Of a DNA stretch of 64,000 bases, positions 1 through 8,601 are shown piece after piece (the stretch's first letter is position 1; every line of letters starts with the position of its first letter). The position numbers and the translations under genes are program-made. The DNA lies in the NCBI RefSeq assembly GCF_002900975.1, contig NZ_PJON01000002.1:186001-250000 (forward strand). The letters are read 5' to 3'. The notes under the pieces were generated by a model. The model was not told where the DNA came from. It searched no databases and saw only the letters and a list, made by a program, of their open reading frames with translations. This stretch comes from Tabrizicola aquatica (GTDB lineage: Bacteria > Pseudomonadota > Alphaproteobacteria > Rhodobacterales > Rhodobacteraceae).

Positions 1-1
1 C

Positions 2-415
2 TCGCGCCAGGAGCGGGCCGATGCCCAGCGCGCGGCGAACCGGGCGGCAAACCCGGACCGCGAGCGGGGCAGCACGATCTGGGACCTGTTCTCGAACTCG
101 GACGATCCGAACACCACGGTCGAGGTCAACAAGTACATCTGGCAGGCCAGCCTTGAGGTGCTGAACTTTCTGCCCGTCGAATCGGTGGACCCGTTCACCG
201 GGGTCATCGTTACGGGGTATGGCCGGCCTCCGGGCGGCGGTCGGGCCTATCGCGCGACGATCTATGTGCAGGACCCGGCGCTGGATGCGCGCAGCCTGAA
301 GGTGGCGTTGCAGGGCCAGGGCGGCGGTGCGGTCGCGCCGGAAACCGTGCGGGCGGTCGAGGATGCGATCCTGACCCGGGCGCGGCAGTTGCGGGTGCGC
401 GACAGCAAGCTGTAA
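2..415 (+). CDS. DUF3576 domain protein (5' truncated)
   Basis: The frame is open from the first bases of the window and stops with TAA at 413-415, so the start codon and probable export signal lie upstream. The ~137 visible residues carry [19 protein letters not shown] followed by [17 protein letters not shown], which I recognise as DUF3576, a small exported alphaproteobacterial family without known reaction. Members typically lie just before leuS, as here. The C-terminal half has a [10 protein letters not shown] strand and ends in a basic helix. Function is unknown; family assignment is from pattern memory. Confidence 0.8.
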   Translation, partial: SRQERADAQRAANRAANPDRERGSTIWDLFSNSDDPNTTVEVNKYIWQASLEVLNFLPVESVDPFTGVIVTGYGRPPGGGRAYRATIYVQDPALDARSLKVALQGQGGGAVAPETVRAVEDAILTRARQLRVRDSKL

Positions 416-437
416 GCCGCTTGGCGCCTGGCAGGCC

Positions 438-482
438 CCGGGGCGCTGCCCCGGACCCCGGGATATTTGCAGACAGAAAATG
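438..482 (+). repeat. GGGATATTTG-family intergenic repeat, copy 1
   Basis: A perfect hairpin (CCGGGGC at 438-444, loop GCT, GCCCCGG at 448-454) is followed by ACCCC and then GGGATATTTG at 460-469 and CAGACAGAAAATG at 470-482. The same two-part design (GC hairpin, then GGGATATTTG and an A/G-rich tail) recurs around 8.6, 13.0, 17.4 and 41.65 kb. It lies between the DUF3576 stop and leuS. The ATG at 480 inside the repeat opens a longer in-frame leuS reading, but the repeat makes that start unlikely. Confidence 0.75.
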
Positions 483-548
483 GAGCGGGGTGGACCTTTT
501 CGCCGCGATCCGTGTAATTCAGCCCGGCAAGCAGTGAGAGGCCCTCTG

Positions 549-3176
549 ATGTCGCGCTATGACCCTTCGGTGATCGAACCCAAATGGCAGGACGCCTGGG
601 AGGCGGCGGGGGCGTTCACGGCGCGGCGCGATCCGGCGCGGCCGAAGTATTATGTGCTGGAGATGTTCCCCTATCCCAGCGGGCGCATCCACATGGGGCA
701 TGTGCGCAACTATACGATGGGGGATGTGGTCGCGCGCTACAAGGCGGCCTGCGGGTTCAGCGTGCTGCATCCGATGGGCTGGGACGCCTTCGGGATGCCG
801 GCCGAGAATGCGGCGATGGAGCGGGGGGGGCATCCGAAGGATTGGACCTACGGCAACATCGCGGACATGAAGGCGCAGATGAAGCCTTTGGGGTTGTCGA
901 TCGACTGGTCGCGCGAGTTGGCGACCTGTGACCCGGAGTATTACGGCCAGCAGCAGGCGATGTTCATCGACATGATGGAGGCCGGGCTGGTCTACCGGAA
1001 GGCCGCCGTGGTCAACTGGGACCCGGTGGACATGACGGTGCTGGCCAACGAGCAGGTGATCGACGGCAAGGGCTGGCGGTCGGGTGCTGCGGTGGAGCGG
1101 CGCGAGCTGACGCAGTGGTTCTTCAAGATCAGCGATTATTCCGAGGAACTGCTGAGCGCCCTGGACGGGCTGAAGGACTGGCCCGAGAAGGTGCGTCTGA
1201 TGCAGGCGAACTGGATCGGCAAGTCGCGCGGGTTGCAGTTTGCGTTCGAGACGGTGGGCGCTCCGGCCGGGTTCGAGCGGCTGGAGGTCTATACGACGCG
1301 GCCGGATACGTTGATGGGCGCCAGCTTTGCGGCGATCAGCCCGGATCATCCGCTGGCCAAGGCGCTGGAGGGTGATCCGGCGGTGGCCGAGTTCGTGGCG
1401 AAGTGCCGCAAGGGCGGGACCAGCGCCGAAGAGATCGAGACGGCCGAGAAGATCGGCTATGACACCGGCATCCGGGTGAAGCATCCGTTGGACCCGAACT
1501 GGGAACTGCCGGTCTGGATCGCGAACTTCATTCTGATGGATTACGGCACCGGGGCGATCTTTGGTTGCCCGGCGCATGACCAGCGCGACTTTGACTTTGC
1601 CACGAAATACCGGTTGCCGATCAAGCCGGTGTTCACGGCGGATGGCAGCGACGCGGATCTGGACGAGGCTTTCGTGCCGATGAAGTCGGAGAAGGTCCAT
1701 TACATCCGGGGCTTTGCCGGCGAGACCGTGCAGACCGGGGACGAGGGCGTGGCGACGGCCATCGCCCATGCCGAGGCCAACGGCTATGGCCAGGGCGTCA
1801 CCAAGTTCCGGCTGCGCGACTGGGGGGTTTCCCGCCAGCGCTATTGGGGCTGCCCGATCCCGGTGATCCACTGCCCGACCTGCGGCGTGGTGGCCGAGAA
1901 GAAGGAAAACCTGCCGATCGAATTGCCCTACGACGTCAGCTTTGACGTGCCGGGCAACCCCTTGGACCGGCACCCGACCTGGCGCGACTGCACCTGCCCC
2001 AAGTGCGGGGCCAAGGCGCGGCGCGAGACGGACACGATGGACACGTTTGTCGATTCGTCCTGGTACTATGCCCGCTTCACCGCGCCGCGGTCGACGACCC
2101 CGACCGTGGCCGAGGATGCCGAGTACTGGATGAACGTCGACCAGTATATCGGCGGGATCGAGCATGCGATCCTGCACCTGCTGTATTCCCGCTTCTTCGC
2201 CCGGGCGATGCACAAGACCGGCCATCTGCCGAAGAAGGCCATCGAGCCGTTCAATGCGCTGTTCACGCAAGGGATGGTGACGCACGAGATCTACAAGACG
2301 ACCGACGCGGCGGGGCGGCCGGTCTATCACCTGCCCGAGGACGTGACCGCCTTCAACATTGCCGACCGCCGGATCGTGGTGCGGGGCAATGAGCCACCGC
2401 CTTTGGACATGGTCGACGATGTTGACGCGTTCATCCGCGCCCTGAGCGACGAGGGGCTGCTGGTCGAGGTCATCCCTTCGGCCAAGATGTCGAAGTCGAA
2501 GAAGAACGTCGTCGATCCGATGAACATCATCGCCAGCTTCGGCGCGGATACGGCGCGGTGGTTCGTGATGTCGGACTCTCCGCCCGAACGGGATGTGGAG
2601 TGGACATCCTCGGGCGCGGAGGCGGCGTTCAAGCATCTGTCGCGGGTCTGGGCACTGTGTTCCCGGATCGGCGAGATGCCGGCCGACCACAAGGGCGAGG
2701 GCGACGCGGAGTTGGCGCGGGCCACGGCCCGGGCCATCGACGAGGTGACGAAGGGAATCGACGGCTTTGCCTTCAACAAGGCGATTGCCAGCCTGTATGC
2801 CTTTACCAACACCATCGCGAAGGCCAATGCCTCGACCGCGACGATGAAGGAGGCGATCCGCATCCTGGCGAAACTGATGTCGCCGATGGTGCCGCATATC
2901 GCCGAGTCGATGTGGACCTATCAGGGCGGCGCGGGTCTGTGCGCACAGGCCCCCTGGCCCAAGGCGGACCCGGCATTGCTGGTGGCTGACACGGTGACCC
3001 TGCCGATCCAGATCAATGGCAAGCGCCGGGCGGAAATCAGCGTGCCAAAGGATATGCCCGTGGCCGAGGTTGAAAAGCTGGCGCTGGCGGATGAGGATGT
3101 GATCAAGTTCCTTGCCGGTCAGCCGGTGAAGAAGATCATCGTCGTGCCGGGCCGCATCATCAATGTCGTCGTATAG
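549..3176 (+). CDS. leuS: Leucyl-tRNA synthetase
   Basis: Charges tRNA-Leu with leucine in the cytosol (class Ia synthetase). 875 aa, a normal bacterial length. The HIGH motif is HMGH at residues 48-51 in a [15 protein letters not shown] context and the KMSKS loop is at 646-650. Between them lie the CP1 editing domain (around residues 220-420), a CPTCG zinc-like patch and the [16 protein letters not shown] region. The frame is open 69 bp further upstream to an ATG at 480, but that start lies in a dispersed repeat. ATG 549 follows GAGAGG and begins [14 protein letters not shown] as in the family. Its 3' end overlaps lptE by 14 nt, suggesting one transcript. Confidence 0.97.
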   Translation: MSRYDPSVIEPKWQDAWEAAGAFTARRDPARPKYYVLEMFPYPSGRIHMGHVRNYTMGDVVARYKAACGFSVLHPMGWDAFGMPAENAAMERGGHPKDWTYGNIADMKAQMKPLGLSIDWSRELATCDPEYYGQQQAMFIDMMEAGLVYRKAAVVNWDPVDMTVLANEQVIDGKGWRSGAAVERRELTQWFFKISDYSEELLSALDGLKDWPEKVRLMQANWIGKSRGLQFAFETVGAPAGFERLEVYTTRPDTLMGASFAAISPDHPLAKALEGDPAVAEFVAKCRKGGTSAEEIETAEKIGYDTGIRVKHPLDPNWELPVWIANFILMDYGTGAIFGCPAHDQRDFDFATKYRLPIKPVFTADGSDADLDEAFVPMKSEKVHYIRGFAGETVQTGDEGVATAIAHAEANGYGQGVTKFRLRDWGVSRQRYWGCPIPVIHCPTCGVVAEKKENLPIELPYDVSFDVPGNPLDRHPTWRDCTCPKCGAKARRETDTMDTFVDSSWYYARFTAPRSTTPTVAEDAEYWMNVDQYIGGIEHAILHLLYSRFFARAMHKTGHLPKKAIEPFNALFTQGMVTHEIYKTTDAAGRPVYHLPEDVTAFNIADRRIVVRGNEPPPLDMVDDVDAFIRALSDEGLLVEVIPSAKMSKSKKNVVDPMNIIASFGADTARWFVMSDSPPERDVEWTSSGAEAAFKHLSRVWALCSRIGEMPADHKGEGDAELARATARAIDEVTKGIDGFAFNKAIASLYAFTNTIAKANASTATMKEAIRILAKLMSPMVPHIAESMWTYQGGAGLCAQAPWPKADPALLVADTVTLPIQINGKRRAEISVPKDMPVAEVEKLALADEDVIKFLAGQPVKKIIVVPGRIINVVV

Positions 3177-3648
3177 CCGCCGCTTTGTCCTTTTTGCCCC
3201 GCTGGCCCTGGTGGCTTGCGGGTTCACCCCGGCCTATGCGCCGGGCGGGGGCGCGGACAAGCTTTTGGGCACGATCTGGGTGCAGGACCCGACCACCAAG
3301 GCCGGGTTTGACCTGGTCGAGCGGCTGGAAGAGCGGTTGGGGCGGCCCGAGGACATTCGCTATGACCTGGGATATACCATCACGACCGAGGCCGTGGGCG
3401 TCGGCATCACGACCGAAAACCAGATCACCCGGTTCAACCTGAAGGGCGTGGTCGACTGGACGCTGACCGAGCGCGCCTCGGGGGTGAAGGTGGCCAGCGG
3501 GCGGGTGCAGAACTTTACCGCCTATTCCGCGACCGGATCGACCATCGCCGGGCTGGCGGCCGAAGAGGACGCGGCGTTCCGGCTGATGCGGATTCTGGCG
3601 GACCAGATCGTCGCGCGGCTGATTGCCGTCTCGGCCCAGTTGCCATGA
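3163..3648 (+). CDS. lptE: LPS-assembly lipoprotein LptE
   Basis: LptE is the outer-membrane lipoprotein that plugs the LptD barrel and helps insert lipopolysaccharide. 161 aa. The N-terminus is a lipoprotein signal, [14 protein letters not shown], with the lipidated Cys at residue 19 followed by GFTPAY, typical of alphaproteobacterial LptE. The rest fits one alpha/beta domain ([38 protein letters not shown]). It starts inside the end of leuS (14-nt overlap), and its stop overlaps the ATG of holA, so leuS-lptE-holA are probably translationally coupled. The leuS-lptE-holA order is common in Proteobacteria and supports the call. Confidence 0.9.
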   Translation: MSSYSRRFVLFAPLALVACGFTPAYAPGGGADKLLGTIWVQDPTTKAGFDLVERLEERLGRPEDIRYDLGYTITTEAVGVGITTENQITRFNLKGVVDWTLTERASGVKVASGRVQNFTAYSATGSTIAGLAAEEDAAFRLMRILADQIVARLIAVSAQLP

Positions 3649-4658
3649 TCCTGAAGGGGGCCGAGGCCGCGCGCTATTGCGCAAAGCCCGATCCTGCGCG
3701 TCCGGGCCTGCTGATCTTTGGCGTCGATGCGATGCGGGTGGCGCTGAAGCGGCAAGAGGCGATTGCGGCGCTGGTCGGCCCCGAGGGCGAGGCGGAGATG
3801 CGGCTGACGCGGATGTCGGGCGCGGACCTGCGAAAGGATGGCAGTCTTTTGCTGGATGCGATCAAGGCGGTCGGGTTCTTCCCCGGTCCTCGGGTCGCGT
3901 TTCTGGAAGAGGCGACGGATGGGCTGGCCGATACAGTGGCGGTGGCGCTGAAGGAGTGGCGCCCCGGCGATGCGGTGATCGTGGTCACGGCGGGCAACCT
4001 GACGGGGAAGTCGGCGCTGAAGGGGCTGTTCGAAAAGCATCCGGCGGCGGTCTGCATCGGTCTGTATGACGAACCCCCGGGCCGGGAAGAGATCGAGGCC
4101 GCGCTGAAGGCGGCGGGGCTGGTCGATATCGACCGTGAGGCGATGAACGACCTGAACACCCTGGCCCGCGCGCTGGACCCCGGCGATTTTCGCCAGACGC
4201 TGGAGAAGATCGCGCTGTACAAATACGGCGATGCGACGCCGCTGACCCCTGCGGATGTGGCGGCGATGGCTCCGGCCACCATCGAGGCCGAGGTGGACGA
4301 CCTGATCGACGCCGTGGCCGAGGCGCGGGCGGGGGCCATTGGCCCGCTGTTCCGGCGGCTGGAGGGGCAGGGGGTCAATCCGGTGACGATCTGCATCGGC
4401 GCGTTGCGGCACTTTCGCATCCTGCATGCGGCGGCGACCGATCCCGGTGGGCCGGGCGTCGGCATCCAGCGCGCGCGGGTGAACTTCAAGCAGAAGGACG
4501 CGATGGGGCGGCAGGCCGGGCAATGGGGCGTGCGGGTGCTGGAGGCGGCGGTGGCGGTGCTGGTCGAGACCGACCTGACGCTGCGCTCGTCCAGCAAGGC
4601 GCCGGGCATGGCGCTGATGGAGCGCGCGCTGATCCGAATCGCGATGATGCGGAGATAG
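3645..4658 (+). CDS. holA: DNA polymerase III subunit delta
   Basis: The delta subunit of the clamp-loader complex, which opens the beta sliding clamp and passes it to primed DNA. 337 aa, the usual length. Family hallmarks are the N-terminal ARPGLLIFGVDAMRV strand, GPRVAFLEEATDG, VIVVTAGNLTGKSALKGLFE in the degenerate ATPase domain, and a C-terminal helical collar (NPVTICIGALRHFRILHAAA). As expected for delta, no functional Walker A is present. Start ATG overlaps the lptE stop (ATGA). Followed after 2 nt by a small hypothetical gene. Confidence 0.92.
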   Translation: MILKGAEAARYCAKPDPARPGLLIFGVDAMRVALKRQEAIAALVGPEGEAEMRLTRMSGADLRKDGSLLLDAIKAVGFFPGPRVAFLEEATDGLADTVAVALKEWRPGDAVIVVTAGNLTGKSALKGLFEKHPAAVCIGLYDEPPGREEIEAALKAAGLVDIDREAMNDLNTLARALDPGDFRQTLEKIALYKYGDATPLTPADVAAMAPATIEAEVDDLIDAVAEARAGAIGPLFRRLEGQGVNPVTICIGALRHFRILHAAATDPGGPGVGIQRARVNFKQKDAMGRQAGQWGVRVLEAAVAVLVETDLTLRSSSKAPGMALMERALIRIAMMRR

Positions 4659-4660
4659 GC

Positions 4661-4996
4661 ATGGCGAAACGCGACCCCACCCCGATCGAGGCTTTCCTTG
4701 CCCCCCTGGCCCGCCACGCGCAAAAGCTGCGCGAGGTAGAGGGGCTGGTGTTCTGGGGCGGGGCCGAGGGTTGGGACGCTAACCCGTCCGAGGCACTGGA
4801 GGCCGAAGAGATCGCCTTTTATGCCGAGGGGTTGCTGGAGGATGGCTTTCGGATGCGCTGGTCGCTGATGGCCAGCGCCGATGCGCCCGGCCTGGCCGAC
4901 CACCTGCGGCTGGAGTTCTGGCAGGACGACAGCCCGCCCCCCGACCTGCCGGCGGGCTGGATCGCGCTGGACCAGGGCCTGTGGTCCGGCGGCTGA
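4661..4996 (+). CDS. Hypothetical protein, 111 aa
   Basis: I do not recognise this protein. It begins MAKRDPTPIEAFLAPLARHA 2 nt after the holA stop, so it is likely the last gene of that operon. It is acidic and soluble, with no signal peptide or membrane segment. A helix (EALEAEEIAFYAEGLLEDGF) is followed by a strand-like MRWSLMAS and a C-terminal acidic, Pro-rich tail ending DQGLWSGG. Codon use matches its neighbours. An upstream in-frame ATG at 4523 lies inside holA and is rejected. Confidence 0.6.
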   Translation: MAKRDPTPIEAFLAPLARHAQKLREVEGLVFWGGAEGWDANPSEALEAEEIAFYAEGLLEDGFRMRWSLMASADAPGLADHLRLEFWQDDSPPPDLPAGWIALDQGLWSGG

Positions 4997-5177
4997 GCGC
5001 ACAGATTTCACGCTGCAGCGCAGAATACCGCCCATAATTGCAGCAACTGCGTCCGGACGCGGCAGCGCGGCGCGACGGTGATTGCCGGCTGTACGCCCCC
5101 TGCCCTTTCCTGACAGCGCACGGCCCAACCGGGGCCGGGGTGTGCGGTGGCGACTGGTCTTGGCGGACGTCACCACC

Positions 5178-5199
5178 GCACGGGTGCAACCAGGGTTGC
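5178..5199. promoter_or_regulatory. Overlapping dyads upstream of urtA
   Basis: Two dyads share bases 70-90 nt before urtA: GCAC-GG-GTGC (5178-5187) and GCAACC-AG-GGTTGC (5186-5199). Both are perfect. The position in the 272-bp leader of a urea-uptake operon suggests an operator, perhaps for nitrogen control, but the match to a published NtrC consensus is not convincing. Confidence 0.35.
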
Positions 5200-5268
5200 C
5201 GTCCGGATATGGACCTTGTCCCGCGAAAGGGAAGGGTCAGAGGCGGCAGGGAAACAGGGGATCACGAC

Positions 5269-6561
5269 ATGAAGCTTTCCAGACGCACGCTTTTGTCCAG
5301 CGCCGCAGCCGCCGCTGCGATGACCATGCCACGCTTTGCCTTCGCGCAGGCCGAGACGATCAAGGTCGGCGTGCTGCACTCGCTTTCGGGCACGATGGCG
5401 ATTTCCGAGACGACGCTGAAAGACACCATGCTGATGCTGATCGAACAGCAGAACGCCAAGGGCGGGCTTCTGGGCAAGCAGCTTGAGGCGGTGGTGGTGG
5501 ACCCGGCCTCGGACTGGCCGCTGTTCGCCGAAAAGGCGCGCGAGTTGCTGACCGTGTCGAACGTCGATGTGATGTTCGGCTGCTGGACCTCGGTGTCCCG
5601 GAAATCCGTGCTGCCGGTGATCGAGGAATTGAACGGCCTTCTCTTCTACCCCGTCCAGTACGAGGGCGAGGAATCGTCGAAGAACGTGTTCTACACCGGC
5701 GCCGCGCCGAACCAGCAGGCAATCCCGGCGGTCGACTATTACCTGGAAGAGCTTGGCGTGCAGAAGTTCGCGCTGCTGGGCACCGACTATGTCTACCCGC
5801 GCACCACGAACAACATCCTGGAGGCCTACCTGATCTCGAAGGGCATCCCGAAAGAGGATATCTTCGTCAACTACACCCCCTTCGGCCATTCGGACTGGTC
5901 GAAGATCGTCGGCGACGTGGTGGCATTGGGCGCGGACGGCAAGAAGGTCGGCGTCATCTCGACCATCAACGGCGATGCGAATATCGGGTTCTACAAGGAA
6001 CTGGCGGCTGCGGGCGTCACCGCCGATACGCTGCCTGTCGTCGCCTTCTCGGTCGGCGAGGAAGAGTTGTCGGGCCTCGACACCACCAATCTGGCGGGCC
6101 ATCTGGCGGCATGGAACTACTTCATGTCGGCCGACACCCCGGAAAACGCGGCCTTCATCGCGGCGTGGAAAGCCTTCATCAAGGATGACAAGCGCGTCAC
6201 CAATGACCCGATGGAAGCCCATTACATCGGCTTCAACATGTGGGTGAACGCGGTGACCGAGGCGGGCACGACCGAGGTCGACATGGTGCGCGAAAAGATG
6301 TGGGGCCAGAAGTTCCCGAACCTGACCGGGGGCATGGCCGAGATGCTGCCGAACCACCACCTGACCAAGCCGGTCCTGATCGGCGAAATCCGGGCGGATG
6401 GCCAGTTCGACATCATCAGCCAGACCGAGCCGGTCGCGGGCGACGCCTGGACCGACTTCCTGCCGGAATCGGCGGTGCTGGATGCCAACTGGAAGGATCT
6501 TCAGTGCGGCATGTACAACACCGAGACCAAGACCTGCGTGCAGCTGACCTCGAACTACTAA
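5269..6561 (+). CDS. urtA: Urea ABC transporter, substrate-binding protein
   Basis: Periplasmic urea receptor of the UrtABCDE importer. 430 aa. The start MKLSRRTLLSSAAAAAAM gives a Tat-like signal (SRRTLL) with probable cleavage after FAFAQA. The mature part is a type I (LivJ-like) binding protein with IKVGVLHSLSGTMAISE, then DVMFGCWTSVSRKSVLP and FYPVQYEGEESSKN, which are characteristic of UrtA rather than amino-acid receptors. The frame is open to 5038, but only ATG 5269 gives the signal peptide. It heads a five-gene plus-strand operon; a long stem-loop separates it from urtB. Confidence 0.95.
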   Translation: MKLSRRTLLSSAAAAAAMTMPRFAFAQAETIKVGVLHSLSGTMAISETTLKDTMLMLIEQQNAKGGLLGKQLEAVVVDPASDWPLFAEKARELLTVSNVDVMFGCWTSVSRKSVLPVIEELNGLLFYPVQYEGEESSKNVFYTGAAPNQQAIPAVDYYLEELGVQKFALLGTDYVYPRTTNNILEAYLISKGIPKEDIFVNYTPFGHSDWSKIVGDVVALGADGKKVGVISTINGDANIGFYKELAAAGVTADTLPVVAFSVGEEELSGLDTTNLAGHLAAWNYFMSADTPENAAFIAAWKAFIKDDKRVTNDPMEAHYIGFNMWVNAVTEAGTTEVDMVREKMWGQKFPNLTGGMAEMLPNHHLTKPVLIGEIRADGQFDIISQTEPVAGDAWTDFLPESAVLDANWKDLQCGMYNTETKTCVQLTSNY

Positions 6562-6570
6562 GCTGACCCT

Positions 6571-6634
6571 GACGGGCCGGGCATCTTCCCCTTTCCCTTG
6601 CGGGACAGGGGCTTGCCTTCCTGCCTGGCCCGTC
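6571..6634 (+). promoter_or_regulatory. Extended stem-loop between urtA and urtB
   Basis: Outer arms GACGGGCCGGGCA (6571-6583) and TGCCTGGCCCGTC (6622-6634) pair at 12 of 13 positions. Between them a second hairpin forms from CCCCT..CCC and GGG..AGGGG around the loop TTGC. There is no run of T after it, so it resembles an RNA-stabilising or processing hairpin more than a full terminator. It would raise UrtA relative to the membrane genes. Confidence 0.6.
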
Positions 6635-6660
6635 ACTCCCCCTTTTGTCCCGGACGCCCC

Positions 6661-8598
6661 ATGCGCCTGACCGCCCTTATCCTCACGGCCCTTTGTTGGC
6701 TTGTGCCCTTGCCGGCCCTTGCCCAAGAGGCGGCGCGGATCGTCGATGAAAACCGCGCGATGATCGAAAAGCCGTCGCGCCAGACCATCGGGCCGGTGAT
6801 CGCCGCGCTGGCGGGCAGCGGCGATCCGATGGCGGATGACATCCTGACGGCCTGGGCCGACAAGCGGCTGGTGGTGCGCAAGGCAGACGGGGCGATGTTC
6901 CTGGCGGTGGCCGAGGGTGAGGGCTTTGCGCTGACCGCGCTGGACGGCACGCCTGGCGGGACCGCTGCCAAGGCGGATGTGACCGAGTTGAAGCCCAACG
7001 CCGGGGTGCGCGGGCTGATCGAGACCGCGCTGGTGCAGTTCACCCTGTCCGATCCCGATCCCGCGCGGCGGGCCGAGGCGCTGACCTCGATCGCGCGCGA
7101 CCCCACGGCCGAGGCGCTGGCCCCCCTGCGCGCCTCGATGCAGGCCGAGGCCGACCCCGCGCTCAAGGCGCAGAAGGAGCGGCTGGAGCGGTTCCTGACG
7201 CTGCGCTTTGATCCCGATCCGGCGGCGCGGGTGGCGGCCATCGAGTCGCTGGGTGCCGATACCGCGCTGGACGTGCGCGGGGCGCTGAACCCCTTGCTGG
7301 CGACGCGCCGGGTGGCGGTGTCCGGCACCCCGGACGGGAATGTGGCGCGCGAGTTGATCCCCGGGCGCGACCTGACCGAGGTGGAGGCCTATGAGCTTCT
7401 GGTCGCAGGCGGGCTCGCGCCGGCCCGGCTGACGCTGGAGGAACAGCGGGCCGCCCTGGTGGCGAATATCGACGCCGGCTCGGTCGGCGGGGTGCCGGTG
7501 GCCGCGCTGGACAGGCAGGCGGCGCGGGACCGGGCCTATACGGCGCTGGAAGCCTCGGGCGCGGTGCCGGTGGCAGCGACGGATGACGAGGCGGCCGCGG
7601 CGCTGGCGGCGCACCGGTTCTATGAGGTTTATGCCGAGGCAGAGCCCGCCGTGACCGAAGCGGCCGCCGCTGCGCTGGCGCGGATCGACCGCAAGGTCGG
7701 GCTGATGCAGGCCGCTGACCTGGGGCTGGATGCCCTGTCGCTGGCCGCGATCTATTTCCTTGCCGCCATCGGGCTGGCCATCACCTTCGGCGTCATGGGC
7801 GTGATCAACATGGCGCATGGCGAGTTCATCACCATCGGCGCCTATACCGGGTTCGTGGTGCAGCTTTTCGTGCCGGACTACACCCTTTCGATCCTGATCG
7901 CATTGCCCTTGGCCTTTGCCGTCACCTTCGGTGCGGGCGTGGCGATGGAGCGGCTGGTGATCCGCCACCTCTACAAGCGGCCGCTGGAGACCTTGCTGGC
8001 GACCTTCGGCATCAGCATCGCCTTGCAGCAGATCCTGAAGAACGTCTTTGGCACCCAGGCCCGGCCGCTGACCGCGCCGGGCTGGCTGGACGGGGCGCTG
8101 GTGTTCAACGATGTCGTCTCGATCAGCTATATCCGCATCGCGATCTTCGTCCTGGCGCTGATCTTCCTGGGCTTCTTCCTGTGGCTGATGAAGCGCACGC
8201 GCCTGGGGCTGGAGGTGCGCGCGGTGACGCAGAACCCCGCCATGGCGGCCAGCATGGGGATCAACCCGGACCGGATCAACATGCTGACCTTCGGCCTCGG
8301 CAGCGGCATCGCCGGGATCGCGGGGGTGGCGATCGGGCTTTACGCCAAGGTCACGTCCGAGATGGGGGCGGATTACATCGTGCAGTCGTTCATGACGGTG
8401 GTCGTGGGCGGGGTGGGCAATGTCTGGGGCACGCTGGCCGGGGCGACGATGATCGGGTCGCTGCAAAAGGTGATCGAGTTCCTGAACCCCGCCAACACCC
8501 TGGCCGCGCAGACCTACATGATCCTGTTCATCATCCTTTTCATCCAGTTCCGGCCAAGGGGCATCATCGCCCTGCGCGGCCGCGCGGCGGGGGACTGA
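6661..8598 (+). CDS. urtB: Urea ABC transporter, permease UrtB
   Basis: Membrane permease of the urea importer. 645 aa, in two parts. After the signal-like MRLTALILTALCWLVPLPALA comes a ~310-residue helical region rich in Ala/Asp/Arg (DPAAARVAAIESLGAD-type repeats suggest HEAT-like folds), which should be periplasmic. From about residue 350 there is a LivH-type permease with MGVINMAHGEFITIGAYTG and VVVGGVGNVWGTLAGATMIG. Extended N-termini are known in proteobacterial UrtB. Start ATG 6661 was preferred over 6598 because it gives the signal peptide. The stop lies 3 nt before urtC. Confidence 0.93.
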   Translation: MRLTALILTALCWLVPLPALAQEAARIVDENRAMIEKPSRQTIGPVIAALAGSGDPMADDILTAWADKRLVVRKADGAMFLAVAEGEGFALTALDGTPGGTAAKADVTELKPNAGVRGLIETALVQFTLSDPDPARRAEALTSIARDPTAEALAPLRASMQAEADPALKAQKERLERFLTLRFDPDPAARVAAIESLGADTALDVRGALNPLLATRRVAVSGTPDGNVARELIPGRDLTEVEAYELLVAGGLAPARLTLEEQRAALVANIDAGSVGGVPVAALDRQAARDRAYTALEASGAVPVAATDDEAAAALAAHRFYEVYAEAEPAVTEAAAAALARIDRKVGLMQAADLGLDALSLAAIYFLAAIGLAITFGVMGVINMAHGEFITIGAYTGFVVQLFVPDYTLSILIALPLAFAVTFGAGVAMERLVIRHLYKRPLETLLATFGISIALQQILKNVFGTQARPLTAPGWLDGALVFNDVVSISYIRIAIFVLALIFLGFFLWLMKRTRLGLEVRAVTQNPAMAASMGINPDRINMLTFGLGSGIAGIAGVAIGLYAKVTSEMGADYIVQSFMTVVVGGVGNVWGTLAGATMIGSLQKVIEFLNPANTLAAQTYMILFIILFIQFRPRGIIALRGRAAGD

Positions 8599-8601
8599 TC
8601 C

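Noticed and set aside
480-548. Longer LeuRS start at 480
   Set aside because: The added 23 residues lie in a dispersed repeat and are absent from the family; ATG 549 has a better ribosome site and family-like N-terminus.
519-3227. A 902-codon minus-strand frame opposite leuS
   Set aside because: Mirror of leuS codon bias; composition (Arg, His, Gln rich) is not protein-like and no motif is present.
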